From contig JAEZIF010000001.1 of assembly GCA_023416135.1 (NCBI GenBank), forward strand, positions 1-18,437: 18,437 nt of DNA, given 5' to 3'. The position numbers and the translations under genes are program-made. This stretch comes from Pseudomonadota bacterium. GTDB taxonomy: Bacteria; Pseudomonadota; Alphaproteobacteria; Reyranellales; Reyranellaceae. The notes beneath the pieces are model-generated. The model was not told where the DNA came from. It ran no database searches and worked only from the letters and a program-made list of their open reading frames with translations. Positions 8,277-14,855 of this stretch are shown here, one piece after another; within the stretch, counting starts at the first letter, position 1, and each line of letters starts with the position of its first letter.

Positions 8277-9029
8277 TCATCCGCGGCCGACGAACGGCAT
8301 CTTGGTCGCCATCACCGTCATGAACTGCACGTTGGCGTCGAGCGGCAGGCTGTCCATGTAGAGGATGGCGTTGGCCACCGCGCTGACGTCCATGCGCGGC
8401 TCGGGGATGGTCGTGCCGTTGGGTTGCAGCACGCCCTTGGTCATGCGCTCGGTCATCGGCGTCACGGCGTTGCCGATGTCGATCTGGCCGCAGGCGATGT
8501 CGTACTGGCGGCCGTCGAGCGAGGTCGACTTGGTGAGGCCGGTGATGGCGTGCTTGGTCGAGGTGTAGGCGACCGAGAACGGCCGCGGCGCATGGGCCGA
8601 GATCGAGCCGTTGTTGATGATGCGTCCGCCGCGCGGCGTCTGGTCCTTCATGATCTTCATGGCTTCCTGGGTGCACAGGAACGGACCCGTCAGGTTGGCC
8701 GCCACGCCCGAAAGCCAGGTCTCGTAAGGCAGCTCCTCGAGCGGCACGGGCGGCGCGCCGCCGCCAGCATTGTTGAACACCAGGTCGAGCCGGCCCCAGG
8801 TCGCCTTGACCTTGGCGAACAACGCCACGATGTCGTCGCGCTTGGTGACGTCGGTCGGCACGGCCAAGGCGTTGGGCGTGTTGTTGCCGGCCATCTCGGC
8901 GGTCTCGTCCAGCGCGTCCTTGCGCCGGCCGGCGAGCGCCACCTTGTAGCCGTTGTTCAACAGGGCGAGCGCCGAAGCGCGGCCGATGCCGCTGCCTGCA
9001 CCGGTGACGACTGCGATCTTTCCGCTCAT
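8277..9029 (-). CDS. SDR-family oxidoreductase (classical short-chain dehydrogenase)
   Basis: 250 aa, the standard classical SDR length. The cofactor motif TGAGSGIG is at 9-16, NNAG at 86-89, and the catalytic Ser-Tyr-Lys set is S142 (or S144), Y155 and K159 in YTSTK. Basic residues R35-R36 after the second beta strand suggest NADP(H) preference, which is inference. The family interconverts alcohols and ketones; the substrate is not predictable. The start codon (9029-9027) follows GAGGAGGAACTCC, a very strong ribosome-binding site. The gene stands alone on the minus strand, separated from the allophanate hydrolase gene by a long palindrome, so the two are probably not one transcript. Confidence 0.93.
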   Translation of the reverse strand: MSGKIAVVTGAGSGIGRASALALLNNGYKVALAGRRKDALDETAEMAGNNTPNALAVPTDVTKRDDIVALFAKVKATWGRLDLVFNNAGGGAPPVPLEELPYETWLSGVAANLTGPFLCTQEAMKIMKDQTPRGGRIINNGSISAHAPRPFSVAYTSTKHAITGLTKSTSLDGRQYDIACGQIDIGNAVTPMTERMTKGVLQPNGTTIPEPRMDVSAVANAILYMDSLPLDANVQFMTVMATKMPFVGRG

Positions 9030-9032
9030 GGA

Positions 9033-9050
9033 GTTCCTCCTCGAAGGAAC
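9033..9050 (-). promoter_or_regulatory. Small inverted repeat overlapping the SDR ribosome-binding site
   Basis: GTTCCT (9033-9038) and AGGAAC (9045-9050) are a 6-bp inverted repeat. On the transcript it would pair part of the AGGAGGAA ribosome-binding site just before the SDR start. It is short and could be chance. Confidence 0.25.
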
Positions 9051-9062
9051 GGACCCTAGAGC

Positions 9063-9110
9063 GTTTCCCTATGGGATGGAACCGCGCGCGGTTCTGTCCC
9101 ATAGGGAAAC
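9063..9110. repeat. 48-bp near-perfect palindrome, REP-like dispersed element or terminator
   Basis: GTTTCCCTATGGGA (9063-9076) and TCCCATAGGGAAAC (9097-9110) are perfect inverted arms. Between them GAACCGCGCGCGGTTC (9079-9094) is itself a perfect 16-bp palindrome. Only the TG dinucleotides at 9077-9078 and 9095-9096 do not pair. It follows CTAGAGC, a prefix I associate with Rhizobiales intergenic repeats. It lies between two minus-strand genes, 34 bp upstream of the SDR start codon and 38 bp after the allophanate hydrolase stop. Confidence 0.8.
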
Positions 9111-9148
9111 CGCCCACCGGAAATGCCGGCCTCACGGAATGTGTTTGA

Positions 9149-10927
9149 TCAGACGGAGAGGGTCCGCAGGTAGCCCCGCCAGCCGCCCAGTGAGGTGATG
9201 TCCTCGGCATCCGCCGTGGCGTGGCCTTCACACAAGAACCCCGGCACGGCCGACCCGTCGGCCAGGGCGACGGTGCCGAGCCCCAGCGGCGCCGCGATCT
9301 TGCGCAGGAAGCTGCCGACCATGCCCGCTGGCAGACTCCAGACTTCGACCTCGATGGCGCCGCCACCCTCGGCCACCCGCACCATGCCGGGCCGGCGCGG
9401 CGGGCCGCCGGGCAGGGCATAGAAGCGATAGACCGGTGCGGTCGTGGTCTTGCTCTCGAGCCGGCCGCCCAGTTCGATGAGCTGGTCGTTGAGCGGCAGG
9501 CCGCTCATATGCGCGCCGACGACGGCGATCGAGACGCGGTCCTCCGCCAGCACGGGGTCGCTCGCGACTGGCGGCAGCAGGCTCGTCGTCTTGCCGAGCG
9601 TCAGCGGTACCTCGCGCTGCCAGCGCGCGCCGAACGACAGCAACGCGCGCTCGCGATGGGCTGCGCCGATCAGGCTGATGCCGAAGGGCATGCCGTCGGG
9701 CCGGAAGCCCGCCGGAACGGCAAGCGCGCTCAGGCCGAAGAAGTTCACGAAGTTGGTGTAGTGCCCGAGATGGGAGTTGTAGAGCACCGGCTCGCGCTCG
9801 AGATCGGCGACGCGGTAGATGGTGGGCGCCGTCGGCAGGGCGAGGAAGTCGAGCTTCGCCATCTGCGCCAGCGCCGCTGCCTTGAGCTCGCTGAGTTCAT
9901 ATTGGCCTTCGAACGCGTCGACGGCACTGTATTCCTTGCCGGACATGACGATGTCGCGCGTTACCGGCCAGATGCCTGCCGTATCGTCCGCCGCTTCGAT
10001 GAAAGCGCCGACCGCGGCGGTGCGCTCGGCGACCCACGGCCCTCCGTAGAGAAGCTGGGCGGCGTCGCGGAACGGCGCGTAGTCGATCTCGACGGCAGTG
10101 CCCCCCAGGGCGTTCAGCCGGCCGACCGCCTGCGCATAGAGCGCGGCATAGGCGTCGTCGCCGAAGAACTCGGCGTCGGCGCGATGCAACACGCCGAAGC
10201 GAAAGGCCTTGCCGATCGCCGTCGTCGCCTGCGGCTCGGCCGCGACCTGAAGCACGGAATAGGCGTCGCTGCACGACAGCGCGAACACCGACACGCAGTC
10301 GAGCGACTTGCAGGCCGGCACGACACCTTCGGTGCTCAGCAGGCCGGATGTGGGTTTCAGCCCGACGATGTTGTTGAAGCCCGCCGGTACGCGGCCCGAG
10401 CCCGCGGTATCGGTGCCGAGCGCGAAGCTCACCAGCCCCGCTGCGACGGCGACGCCCGAACCCGAACTGGAACCGCCCGGCACGAACGCCGCGTCGAAAG
10501 GATTCTCGGGCACTCCATAGGGCGAGCGCACGCCGACCAGGCCGGTTGCGAACTGGTCGAGGTTGGTCTTTCCGACGACGATGGCGCCGGCCGCGACCAG
10601 GCGGCGCACGACCTCGGCCGATACCTCGGGCTGGTAGGCGAAGCCCGGGCAGGCGGCGGTGGTCGGAAGATCCGCGACGTCGATATTGTCCTTCACGGCG
10701 AAAGGCACGCCGTAGAGCGGCAGGCTCGCGATCTCGACACGCCGCGCATCGAGCTTGACTGCCTGCGCCCGCAACCGCTCATCGGGCACGCGCGTGATCC
10801 AGACCTTGTCGTCGCCTGCGGCGGCGATGCGCTTCAGCACTTCCTCGATCACCTGCCCGACGTTGAGGGTGCCCGCCGCATAGGCGCTGCGGAGCGCATG
10901 GACGCCGAGATCGAGGAGGGCGGTCAT
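9149..10927 (-). CDS. atzF: Allophanate hydrolase (amidase-signature family, AtzF-like)
   Basis: 592 aa from the ATG at 10927. A TTG six codons upstream is possible, but neither start has a clear ribosome-binding site. The N-terminal amidase-signature domain (about 1-440) carries the Ser-cisSer-Lys triad: K79 in FAVKDNID, S153 in GGSSSGSG and nucleophile S177 in GTDTAGSGR. A C-terminal domain (about 450-592) typical of allophanate hydrolases follows, ending in GFLCEGHA...DIT.LGGWRGYL, and total length matches AtzF (about 600 aa). The enzyme hydrolyses allophanate to ammonium and CO2, the last step of urea-amidolyase and cyanuric acid breakdown. It diverges from atzG-atzE, which supports the same nitrogen-release pathway. 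No urea carboxylase is in the window. Confidence 0.92.
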   Translation of the reverse strand: MTALLDLGVHALRSAYAAGTLNVGQVIEEVLKRIAAAGDDKVWITRVPDERLRAQAVKLDARRVEIASLPLYGVPFAVKDNIDVADLPTTAACPGFAYQPEVSAEVVRRLVAAGAIVVGKTNLDQFATGLVGVRSPYGVPENPFDAAFVPGGSSSGSGVAVAAGLVSFALGTDTAGSGRVPAGFNNIVGLKPTSGLLSTEGVVPACKSLDCVSVFALSCSDAYSVLQVAAEPQATTAIGKAFRFGVLHRADAEFFGDDAYAALYAQAVGRLNALGGTAVEIDYAPFRDAAQLLYGGPWVAERTAAVGAFIEAADDTAGIWPVTRDIVMSGKEYSAVDAFEGQYELSELKAAALAQMAKLDFLALPTAPTIYRVADLEREPVLYNSHLGHYTNFVNFFGLSALAVPAGFRPDGMPFGISLIGAAHRERALLSFGARWQREVPLTLGKTTSLLPPVASDPVLAEDRVSIAVVGAHMSGLPLNDQLIELGGRLESKTTTAPVYRFYALPGGPPRRPGMVRVAEGGGAIEVEVWSLPAGMVGSFLRKIAAPLGLGTVALADGSAVPGFLCEGHATADAEDITSLGGWRGYLRTLSV

Positions 10928-10935
10928 GGGAAGCG

Positions 10936-10945
10936 TTGTAGACAA
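10936..10945. promoter_or_regulatory. TTGTAGACAA palindrome, possible operator near the allophanate hydrolase start
   Basis: TTGT and ACAA flank AG at 10936-10945, just upstream of the allophanate hydrolase ATG (10927) in the divergent region. TTGTnnACAA is the shape bound by many GntR/FCD-type repressors. No such regulator gene is in the window, so the assignment is inference. Confidence 0.3.
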
Positions 10946-10996
10946 TGGGCGGCGTGAAACCAGCGGTCACATGGGCGCGGGTGTCCCTCGATCCTT

Positions 10997-11012
10997 TGGC
11001 ATGCTTCTTGCC
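10997..11012 (+). promoter_or_regulatory. Sigma-54 (-24/-12) promoter upstream of atzG-atzE
   Basis: TGGCATG (10997-11003), four bases, then TTGCC (11008-11012). The consensus is TGGCACG-N4-TTGCW, so the invariant GG and GC are both present with the exact 10-nt separation, and only two positions differ. The expected start site near 11023 leaves a leader of about 43 nt before the atzG ATG at 11066. Sigma-54 with NtrC controls nitrogen-scavenging genes in many proteobacteria, including cyanuric acid degradation, so the position fits the downstream genes. Confidence 0.65.
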
Positions 11013-11065
11013 GCAGTGATGTCGGGACGGCAGATTGCCGTTCCGTACGAAAGAGGACGATTTCA

Positions 11066-11254
11066 ATGGCCGAGGAAAAGCCCGATATCGGACGTCTCGT
11101 CGACGAGGCCGCCAAGGCGATCGGTCTGCCGATCGCGGCGCAGTACCGCGACAATGTCATCGTGAACTACGAACGTTCGATGCTGATCGCCAGGCCGTTG
11201 CTCGAAGTCGAGCTCGACGACGAGCTGACGCCCGCACCCGCGTTCCGGCCATGA
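11066..11254 (+). CDS. atzG: AtzG-like small subunit (DUF4089) of an AtzE-type amidase
   Basis: 62 aa, typical for this short GatC-related family. It has an N-terminal helix with a GLP.A.QYRDNV segment, a second helix (NYERSMLIARPLL) and the family's characteristic acidic-to-PAPAFRP ending at residues 57-62. In Pseudomonas sp. ADP, AtzG is needed for soluble, active AtzE and forms a heterotetramer with it, much as GatC supports GatA. The ATG has AGAGGA about 9 nt upstream. Its TGA overlaps the ATG of the amidase in an ATGA junction, so the two are likely translated in a coupled, near-equimolar way. Confidence 0.9.
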   Translation: MAEEKPDIGRLVDEAAKAIGLPIAAQYRDNVIVNYERSMLIARPLLEVELDDELTPAPAFRP

Positions 11255-12648
11255 GTGTTCCGGCCATGACCGACCCGCTCTCCAGGCAGGCGACCGCGAC
11301 CGACATTGCCCGCGCCGTCATGGCCGGCAAGGTCAAGGCTTCCGCCGTCATCGAGGCGACGCTCCGTCGCATCGCGTCCAGCGAGCCGACCGTCAACGCC
11401 TTCACCGACGTCTTGGCCGAGCGGGCCCGCAAGCGCGCTGCCGAGATCGACGCCGGCATCCATCGCGGCCCGCTGGCCGGTGTGCCGTTTGCGGTCAAGA
11501 ACCTGTTCGACATCAGGGGCCTGCCGACGCGCGCCGGCTCCAAGATCAACGTCGACGGTCCGGTGGCCGGGCGTGACGCTTCGCTGGTGCGCAAGCTCGA
11601 GGCGGCGGGCGCAATCCTCGTCGGCGGCCTCAACATGGGCGAGTACGCCTACGACTTCACCGGCGAGAACGCCCATTACGGGCCGAGCCGCAATCCGCAC
11701 GATACGACTCGCATGACCGGCGGCTCGTCCGGCGGGTCGGGTGCGGCGGTGGCGGTGGGCGAGGTGCCGTTGTCGCTGGGCTCCGACACCAACGGCTCGA
11801 TCCGCGTGCCGTCCTCGCTGTGTGGCCTGTTCGGGCTGAAGCCGACCTACGGCCGGCTGAGCCGCGCCGGTTCCTTTCCCTTCGTCGATGCCTTCGACCA
11901 TCTCGGCCCGCTCGCGCGGTCGGTCGAGGATCTCGCGCTCTCGTTCGACGCCATGCAGGGCTGGGATCCCGACGATCCGGTCTGCACCGATCGGCCGGCC
12001 GATCTGACGGTGCCGGTCCTCAACGAGGGCATCGGCGGCCTGCGCATCGCCGTCGCCGGCGACTACTTCGCCAAGGGCGGCGAGCCGGAAGCGTTCGAGG
12101 CCGTGGCCACCGTCGCCAAGGCGCTCGACGCGACGAACACGATCGTCATCCCGCAGGCCGGCGTGGCGCGGGCCGCCGCCTACATAATCACCGCCATCGA
12201 GGGCGGCCAGCTCCATCTGCCGCGCCTGCGCGCCCGGCCGCAGGACTTCGATCCCGACACGCGCGAGCGCCTGATGGCGGGCGCGCTCTTGCCCGGGTCG
12301 TGGTACGTCAAGGCCCAGCGCTTCCGCCGCCACTATCGCGCGGCCGTGCAGAAACTGTTCGCCGAGGTCGACATCATCCTCGCGCCGGCCACGCCCTGCA
12401 GCGCGCCCAAGCTCGGCCAGGTGATGATGAAGCTGGATGGCGTCGAGCTTCCGGTGCGCGCCAATCTCGGCCTGTTCACCCAGCCGATCTCCTTCATCGG
12501 CCTGCCGGTCGTGGCGGTGCCGCTGCACAAGCCGGGCGGCATGCCGATCGGCGTGCAGGTCATCGCCAACCACTACAACGAGGCTGCAGCGCTTCGCGTC
12601 GCGCGTCATCTCGAGAAGGCCGGTGTCGTGAGTGCGCCGGCGGCATAG
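11251..12648 (+). CDS. atzE: AtzE-family amidohydrolase (1-carboxybiuret hydrolase-like, amidase signature)
   Basis: 465 aa, normal for AtzE (about 455-465). The amidase-signature triad is intact: K83 in FAVKNLFD, cis-Ser S159 in GGSSGGSG and nucleophile S183 in GSDTNGSIR. The amidase core continues to the GMPIGVQVI segment near 430. The start overlaps the atzG stop (ATGA); an ATG at 11266 is an alternative five codons in. With AtzG it should deaminate 1-carboxybiuret or a related carboxylated urea, feeding the divergent allophanate hydrolase. The identification rests mainly on the atzG partner and the sequence pattern, because amidase-signature enzymes are hard to separate by motif alone. 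AtzH-family remnants follow immediately after the stop. Confidence 0.88.
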   Translation: MSVPAMTDPLSRQATATDIARAVMAGKVKASAVIEATLRRIASSEPTVNAFTDVLAERARKRAAEIDAGIHRGPLAGVPFAVKNLFDIRGLPTRAGSKINVDGPVAGRDASLVRKLEAAGAILVGGLNMGEYAYDFTGENAHYGPSRNPHDTTRMTGGSSGGSGAAVAVGEVPLSLGSDTNGSIRVPSSLCGLFGLKPTYGRLSRAGSFPFVDAFDHLGPLARSVEDLALSFDAMQGWDPDDPVCTDRPADLTVPVLNEGIGGLRIAVAGDYFAKGGEPEAFEAVATVAKALDATNTIVIPQAGVARAAAYIITAIEGGQLHLPRLRARPQDFDPDTRERLMAGALLPGSWYVKAQRFRRHYRAAVQKLFAEVDIILAPATPCSAPKLGQVMMKLDGVELPVRANLGLFTQPISFIGLPVVAVPLHKPGGMPIGVQVIANHYNEAAALRVARHLEKAGVVSAPAA

Positions 12649-12744
12649 CCAAACAACCGCGGCTTCGTCGTCGACCGCGACCTGCTGAAGGTCTGGATCG
12701 TCAGCTACGGCCGCGACTTCGGCACCGCCAACTGCGAGTTCCGT
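12649..12744 (+). pseudogene. atzH (DUF3225) remnant, middle part, plus strand
   Basis: Directly after the atzE TAG, in the same frame, the translation contains VSYGRDFGTANCEFR (up to 12744). This matches from memory the TYGRDFATANIEF core of AtzH/DUF3225 proteins, which usually follow atzE. No start codon, ribosome-binding site or N-terminal part is present, and similarity stops abruptly after EFR. The missing next part of the family is found on the opposite strand at 12757-12837. Identification is by remembered family pattern, not by search. Confidence 0.6.
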
Positions 12745-12756
12745 CATCACCGTTGC

Positions 12757-12837
12757 CTCGCCAAGCAAGGAGACGTGTGCGGCGACGATGCGCCAGCCTT
12801 CGGGCGTGCGCATCCAGGTGTGGCTCTGGGGGCCGGT
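12757..12837 (-). pseudogene. atzH (DUF3225) remnant, C-terminal part, minus strand (inverted)
   Basis: Read leftward, 12837-12757 gives TGPQSHTWMRTPEGW followed by RIVAAHVSLLGE, matching the GRQSQTW.R.PEGWR.VAAHVSL ending of DUF3225 proteins. In an intact protein this would follow the plus-strand fragment ending at 12744, but here it points the other way. The frame is open further in both directions without meaningful sequence. It looks like a small inversion within a decaying gene. Confidence 0.6.
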
Positions 12838-12845
12838 GTCATAAG

Positions 12846-12872
12846 GGAGCGCCGGCGGGAGCCCCGCGCTCC
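12846..12872 (-). terminator. Hairpin abutting the RraA-like gene end
   Basis: GGAGCGC (12846-12852) and GCGCTCC (12866-12872) form a 7-bp stem, with GGC/GCC pairing inside it. The hairpin touches the stop codon of the leftward RraA-like gene (12873-12875). No T-run follows on either strand. Confidence 0.45.
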
Positions 12873-13576
12873 TTAGCGCCCGTTCTTCTTCGGCCACGCC
12901 GCGAAGTCGTTCAGCGACTGCGGGTCGGTCGCGGGATAGAGGCCGAAGATGCCGCGCCCGGTGCGTACCTGTTCGGTGACGAAATCCTCGTAGGCCGTCA
13001 TTTCGAAGGTCTCGTCGGCGATCTCGCCCAGCAGGTTCGCCGGGATCACGATGACGCCGTCCTGGTCGCCCAGGATGATGTCGCCGGGGAAGACCGGCGC
13101 TTCGCCGCAGCCGATCGGCACGTTGATGTCGATCGCCTGGTGCAAGGTCAGGTTCGTGGGGGCGCTGGGCGCTGGTGGTAGGCGGCGATGCCGAGCGCCG
13201 CGATCTCTGCCGAATCGCGGAAGCCGCCGTCGGTCACGACGCCCGCCACGCCGCGCTTCATCATGCGCGTCACCAGGACGGCGCCGGCCGACGCGGCGCG
13301 CGCGTCCTTGCGGCTGTCCATGACCATCACCGCGCCCGGCGGGCAGTCCTCGACGGCCTTGCGCTGTGGATGGCTGCGGTCGCGGAAGACCTCCAGCTTG
13401 TTCAGGGCCTCGCGCGCCGGAATGTAACGCAAGGTGAAGGCGGGGCCGACCATCACCGGCTGGCCGGGCGACAAAGGGTGGACGTTCTGGATGAACTGGG
13501 TGCGGAAGCCCCTCTTGAAAAGCGCCGTCGCCACCGTGGCCGTGCTGACGTTCCTGAGCTTGTCGAGTGAATTCAT
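12873..13576 (-). pseudogene. RraA-like protein (RraA/4-hydroxy-4-methyl-2-oxoglutarate aldolase family) with a one-base frameshift
   Basis: Residues 1-143 from the ATG at 13576 hold the N-terminal part of the fold, with DGGFRDSAEIAALG and a SRKDARAASAG segment. The frame then breaks. The rest (HQAIDINVPIGCG, APVFPGDIILGDQDGVIVIP) continues in another frame down to the TAA at 12873-12875. Adding one G to the GGG run at 13167-13169 restores HQRPSAPTNLTLHQAID, as I remember the family, and gives 234 aa, the usual length. Members are annotated as ribonuclease activity regulators or divalent-metal HMG aldolases and often sit with sugar-acid dehydratases. The start has AAGGGGA upstream, 10 bp after the AroA-like stop, so it is the third gene of that operon. 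This is either a true lesion or a sequencing error. Confidence 0.85.
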
Positions 13577-13586
13577 GGTTTCCCCT

Positions 13587-14849
13587 TCAGGCCAGCAGTT
13601 CGTCGCCGCGGAGCGTCCTGCCGTCCGCATCCTTGATGACGGTGCCCAGTTCCGAGAGCTTGGCGAAGAAGTTGGGAAAGGTCTTGCGCACGCAGGTGGG
13701 CTTGATGAGCCGCATGCCGGGCACGCGCAGGCCCAGCATGCCGAAGCACATCGCGACGCGATGGTCGTTGTAGGTCTCGATCTCCGCGCCGTGCAGCGGC
13801 CCGGGGTGGACGGTGAGCGTGTCGCCGCTCTCCTCGACCCTGGCGCCGCACTTGCCGAGTTCCGTGCGCAGCGCCGTCACCCGCTCGCATTCCTGCACGC
13901 GCAGCCGGCCGAGCTCGGTGAAGCGCGTGGTCGTGGGCGCGAACGGCGCCAGCACGATCGCCGTCATGATGCTGTCGGCAAGGTCGGTCTGCCGCGAGTA
14001 GGCGGCGCGCCACGGACCGTGGGCGACCAGGTCCAGAAACTTCTGGTCGGCCTGCATGCCGCTCCTGGGCGTCGGCACGACGGTGACGCGGCTGCCGCCG
14101 TCGCGCAGCAGCCAGTCGGCGCCCCAGAAGTAGCTGGCGCCCGAGGCGTCGGCCTCGATGTCGTAGGTGCCGCCGTTCCAGGGGAAGTCCTTCATCAGGC
14201 GGCGCGTCATGTCGACATAGGGCAGCTCGTCCTCGTTGGCGCCGGTGACAGTGATCTGCCAGCCGCCAATGCCGGCCGACAGAAGCAGCGCCGAGGCGAA
14301 CTGCGAGCTCTCCTCGACGCTGACGCTGCAGGCGGCCCCCGGACGCGGGCCGGCGCCGTGGATGACGGCCGGCAGGCGGTCGTTGGGCGTGTCGATGCGA
14401 TAGCCGAGCTGGCGCAGGGCGCCGACCAGCGCCGCCTGCGGCCGCTGATGCATGCGCTCGATGCCGCTCACGCGATAGCTGCCATGGCCCAGGCACAGCA
14501 TCGGCGGCAGGAAACGCGCCGCCGTGCCGGCGTTCTCGACGAAAAGTTCCAAAGGCTGCTCGGGCGTGCCCGCGTTGGGAATCCGCCCGCCGGCACCGTG
14601 CACCTCGAGCGTGCGATTGGCGGGCTCCGCCGGATCGTCAGTCACCTCGACGAGGAAGCCCAGCCGCTCCAGGCACTCGACCATCGCCTGCGTGTCCTCG
14701 CTCCACAGCGCGCCGCGCAAGGTCACGGGCTTGGCGGCGAGCGCGGCGAGGATGAGGGCGCGGTTGGTCAGGCTCTTGGAGCCCGGCAACACGACCTTCG
14801 ACTCTTTGCGCCCGCTCGGTGGAACGACCTCGATCAGATCAGGCAGCAT
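13587..14849 (-). CDS. aroA: 3-phosphoshikimate 1-carboxyvinyltransferase (EPSP synthase) family protein
   Basis: 420 aa, normal length. Active-site landmarks of EPSP synthase are all present: LPGSKSLTNR with K25, NAGTAAR with N107, G109 and R112, QRP R136, SSQ 181-183, catalytic D292, E320 and R323 in RVQECER, NDHR 361-364, and RKTFPNF with K389. It should transfer enolpyruvate from PEP to shikimate-3-phosphate or a similar alcohol. The NAGTA.R and SSQ forms differ from the CP4-like class II enzyme I would expect as the alphaproteobacterial housekeeping AroA. Together with its position inside a sugar-acid operon, this suggests a second copy with a special role. The ATG at 14849 is preferred; a GTG at 14855 directly abuts the upstream stop. 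The gene lies 6 bp after the dehydratase, so the two are almost certainly cotranscribed. Confidence 0.87.
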   Translation of the reverse strand: MLPDLIEVVPPSGRKESKVVLPGSKSLTNRALILAALAAKPVTLRGALWSEDTQAMVECLERLGFLVEVTDDPAEPANRTLEVHGAGGRIPNAGTPEQPLELFVENAGTAARFLPPMLCLGHGSYRVSGIERMHQRPQAALVGALRQLGYRIDTPNDRLPAVIHGAGPRPGAACSVSVEESSQFASALLLSAGIGGWQITVTGANEDELPYVDMTRRLMKDFPWNGGTYDIEADASGASYFWGADWLLRDGGSRVTVVPTPRSGMQADQKFLDLVAHGPWRAAYSRQTDLADSIMTAIVLAPFAPTTTRFTELGRLRVQECERVTALRTELGKCGARVEESGDTLTVHPGPLHGAEIETYNDHRVAMCFGMLGLRVPGMRLIKPTCVRKTFPNFFAKLSELGTVIKDADGRTLRGDELLA

Positions 14850-14855
14850 GAACAC

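Noticed and set aside
9221..10957. Long plus-strand open frame opposite the allophanate hydrolase
   Set aside because: Antisense shadow. The minus strand has the full amidase triad and C-terminal domain.
11167..12897. Long minus-strand open frame opposite atzE
   Set aside because: Only the part at 12757-12837 has recognisable sequence (AtzH-like). The rest mirrors the atzE coding strand and has no protein signature.
12873..13145. Separate short gene starting at a TTG
   Set aside because: It is the C-terminal part of the RraA-like protein, and its sequence joins the upstream frame after a one-base correction.
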